Source: Bacteroidales bacterium (lineage in GTDB: Bacteria; Bacteroidota; Bacteroidia; Bacteroidales; UBA932). Taken from it: DNA of 51,980 bases. Below are positions 51,301 through 51,980 of the stretch, in pieces (within the stretch, counting starts at the first letter, position 1; each line of letters opens with the position of its first letter). The stretch lies in contig JAFTWQ010000037.1 in assembly GCA_017465225.1 (NCBI GenBank), forward strand, positions 1 through 51,980. The letters are read 5' to 3'. The notes under the pieces were generated by a model. That model saw only the letters and a program-made list of their open reading frames with translations, did no database searches and had not been told where the DNA came from. The position numbers and the translations under genes were made by a program.

Positions 51301-51598
51301 CTCCTCCTGTTGCCGGAATCCTGTAGATGTCCTTGCTCTTGTCCCTGTATGAAGCGAAGATGATGGATTTGCCGTCAGGTGACCACAGAGGATCTGTGTC
51401 ATATGCCGGATTGGTAGTTATCTGTCTTGCCAGTCCTCCGTCGGAGTCCACAACATAAATATTGCCTTTGTATGTGAAGGCTATCTGTTCGCCGTCAGGT
51501 GATATGGCGTTCTTTCGGAGCCAGAGAGGGGAGTCCTGTGCGAATGCAGATGCTGTCACCATTAAGAATGCAGCAAGAGTCATCAATTTCTTTTTCAT
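48350..51598 (-). CDS. Tricorn-like S41 family peptidase with PDZ domain, exported
   Basis: A 1082-residue protease. A signal peptide (ending AFAQ, about 21) is followed by TolB/WD40-like propeller repeats (about 25-640; LARQITTNPAYDTDPLWSPDGKS, KSIIFASYRDK, FSKDGRTLYYAA), a charged KDKEDREIDKMMSDDKKNRKEKKDSAK linker, a helical C1 region (about 690-800), a PDZ domain (about 800-890) and the S41 core. Catalytic residues compare with tricorn: Ser-His in GELNGSHTG and nucleophile Ser with Asp in GEDNYSDACG. It should degrade peptides in the periplasm. It heads the operon to pyrC, from a TATATTTG box at 51649-51656. Confidence 0.9.
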   Translation of the reverse strand: MKKKLMTLAAFLMVTASAFAQDSPLWLRKNAISPDGEQIAFTYKGNIYVVDSDGGLARQITTNPAYDTDPLWSPDGKSIIFASYRDKSKDIYRIPATGGAPVRLTSHPGNETPMTVLDDGSVIFSASIQQDARYGDFPGGSQVYMIGPDGGRPEMVTSMQISNMSVRLDNTVIYEDYKGYEDPLRKHHTSSVTRDIWMYVPSIDPSEGFRIDGNGTFTKLTSFNGEDRNPVFEDGNAYYYLSEQDGTLNIYYTDSLHDQLFNGGSITSKQVTFYKGNPVRYLSISHNGTLCYSYDGELYTIKSGGQPEKVDIQIVTDQIEKGSEIQTLTSGATRMAISPEGKEIAITVRGDVFVTSIDYKTTQRITNTPEQERGLTFSKDGRTLYYAAERNGHWGIWKTSLAEKDDKMFTYAVKMEEEMVTKPGETCFQPQVSPDGKLLAYLKDRTAIAVMDIKSGKEKIVLDRMVNYSYTDGDQAYEWSPDSRYILCNYQANGGWNNEDVAVIDVESGEITNLTESGYTDGGFRWALKGKAMTWTSDKNGYRSHGSWGAEKDVYIMFFDGKTYADFLKDKEDREIDKMMSDDKKNRKEKKDSAKVEKKEEKLVLDLDDRKDRIVKLTRFSGRLGDHYLTQDGKKLYYSVRLERSTDLCVLDIEDNSVKVLLKGLTGSFYPSADDKYIFLHTGSGVSRINTASGKRESISFSGEFEYKPAQEREYIFNHIWKQVSEKFYDPAIHGIDWKGYRETYAKFLPHIDNNFDFQEMLSEMLGELNGSHTGARYSYRSGYTLGTLGAFYDNDYKGDGLKIKEIIKGGALYLQYPEIEAGTVITAINGEEIKAGEDWSHMLRGKAGKKILITVKQKGRKEQDLMIESGYTDYRQLYNRWVEQRAQMVKELSGGKVGYVHVEGMDSESFRRVYSDLLGKYRTCEAVIVDTRHNGGGWLHDDLATLLDGTGYIRFEPRGQYIGTEPYNKWTKPSCVLIGEDNYSDACGFPYVYKTLGIGKLIGAPVPGTMTAVWWENQIDPSIVFGIPQVGALGVKEGRYLENMQIEPDILVYNDPASVLRGEDKQLEAAVKEMLKTIESR

Positions 51599-51648
51599 GT
51601 TATAATGTGTTTAGTTCTGATTATACCTATATAATATATGCAAACATG

Positions 51649-51656
51649 CAAATATA
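51649..51656 (-). promoter_or_regulatory. TAnnTTTG -7 box for the tricorn-like operon
   Basis: TATATTTG on the minus strand, 50 nt before the start at 51598. Confidence 0.55.
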
Positions 51657-51754
51657 ATAAAAATGTCGGCTCGTTCAGCTATCCCTGCTAATATAATAAG
51701 GATGATTTTTATCGCTTTGACTGGTTTGTCTGGACTTTCCTGAGACTTAATTAT

Positions 51755-51820
51755 GTCATCATGACCGTTATTTTGTCATTAAGAACGTGTTTTTGTCATT
51801 CTGAACGCAGTGAAGAATCT
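51755..51820 (+). repeat. Three 20-nt GTCAT-headed tandem units ending in a dispersed-repeat core
   Basis: Units begin at 51755, 51775 and 51795, each starting GTCAT and each with a GA-C-CG-like centre (GTCATCATGACCG, GTCATTAAGAACG, GTCATTCTGAACG). The third continues GCAGTGAAGAATCT, the form of a repeat known from many bacterial intergenic regions, related to the elements inside the DUF2723 and BaiN-like genes. From 51599 to 51948 I see no gene; this repeat array is its main content. Confidence 0.7.
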
Positions 51821-51948
51821 TTTAACAAAATTGTAACAGCGGGTGTACGGCATTGGATATGAGCGTGTTGCTTGTCCGGTGCCGTCATTTTTTGTCCTTC
51901 CGTGCCTTTTCCGGCTGAAAATAAATTTGGAGGTAACGGAAAAAAGCG

Positions 51949-51956
51949 TACCTTTG
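51949..51956 (+). promoter_or_regulatory. TAnnTTTG -7 box for a gene running off the right edge
   Basis: TACCTTTG followed by CAGTCCC; an ATG at 51966 opens a frame MKNGW that leaves the window. Whether the product is a protein or an RNA cannot be told. Confidence 0.5.
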
Positions 51957-51980
51957 CAGTCCCAAATGAAAAACGGGTGG

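Noticed and set aside
51755-51820. CRISPR array
   Set aside because: The 20-nt units are contiguous imperfect copies without spacers, and no cas gene is near.

Overview
The window looks like a chromosomal segment of a Bacteroidales bacterium, family not determined. The sequence-level reasons are: (i) many genes are preceded by TAnnTTTG boxes, the -7 element of the Bacteroidetes primary sigma factor; (ii) the rpoD product is the short 286-residue form without region 1.1; (iii) typical Bacteroidales families are present, including DUF2723, DUF2147, a membrane TPR/HTH protein, a small acidic protein ending in DPDAYWNID-like residues, and a tricorn-like S41 peptidase; (iv) lipoboxes and weak Shine-Dalgarno sites are common. 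I see no rRNA, prophage, insertion sequence or CRISPR array. Most genes are housekeeping; the accessory content is small and scattered.

Layout. 1-2440: tail of an unknown gene, a perfect 40-bp palindrome, a DPP-IV-type peptidase and an elaborate nested palindrome. 2442-7698 (-): DUF2723 membrane protein followed by a lipoprotein glucosidase of the glycogen-debranching type. 7831-11899: membrane HTH protein, TrmO, formate/nitrite-type channel, DUF2147 and TrpS. 11912-14265: an AT-richer pair, a PLC-X-like lipoprotein and an outer-membrane barrel. 14346-17115: YeiH-type transporter with an overlapping small membrane protein, a TetR regulator and a Dabb protein. 17293-22468: surface glycan group with a Wzx-like flippase, three family 2 glycosyltransferases and a shortened FrhB-like Fe-S protein. 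22434-28093: hydrolase, BaiN-like flavoprotein, tRNA-Thr(CGU), exported thioredoxin and catalase, and an orphan metal/cobalamin binding lipoprotein. 28100-29618: a small decayed patch with a DUF4160/DUF2442 pair, a 44-residue acidic protein and an mtgA fragment. 29619-36566: dnaN, exonuclease and a degenerate FAH-like gene on the minus strand, facing degP-rpoD-argS on the plus strand. 36697-40797: small membrane protein, MsrA and a membrane MutS-like ATPase, divergent from YgiQ. 40901-51980: acidic protein, CLC channel, Tex, EamA transporter, dihydroorotase, polyprenyl-phosphate-mannose-synthase-like enzyme, tricorn-like protease, and a repeat-bearing end region.

The most unusual signals are repeats. 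GTCAT-headed repeat units occur at three places: in frame inside the DUF2723 gene, in frame inside the BaiN-like flavoprotein gene, and as three 20-nt units in the last intergenic region. There are also two large palindromes at gene ends. The best candidates for undescribed protein systems are the PLC-X-like lipoprotein/barrel pair, the YeiH/small-membrane-protein pair, the MsrA/membrane MutS-like operon and the FAH-like relic in the dnaN operon. None of these is proven to be a new system from sequence alone.
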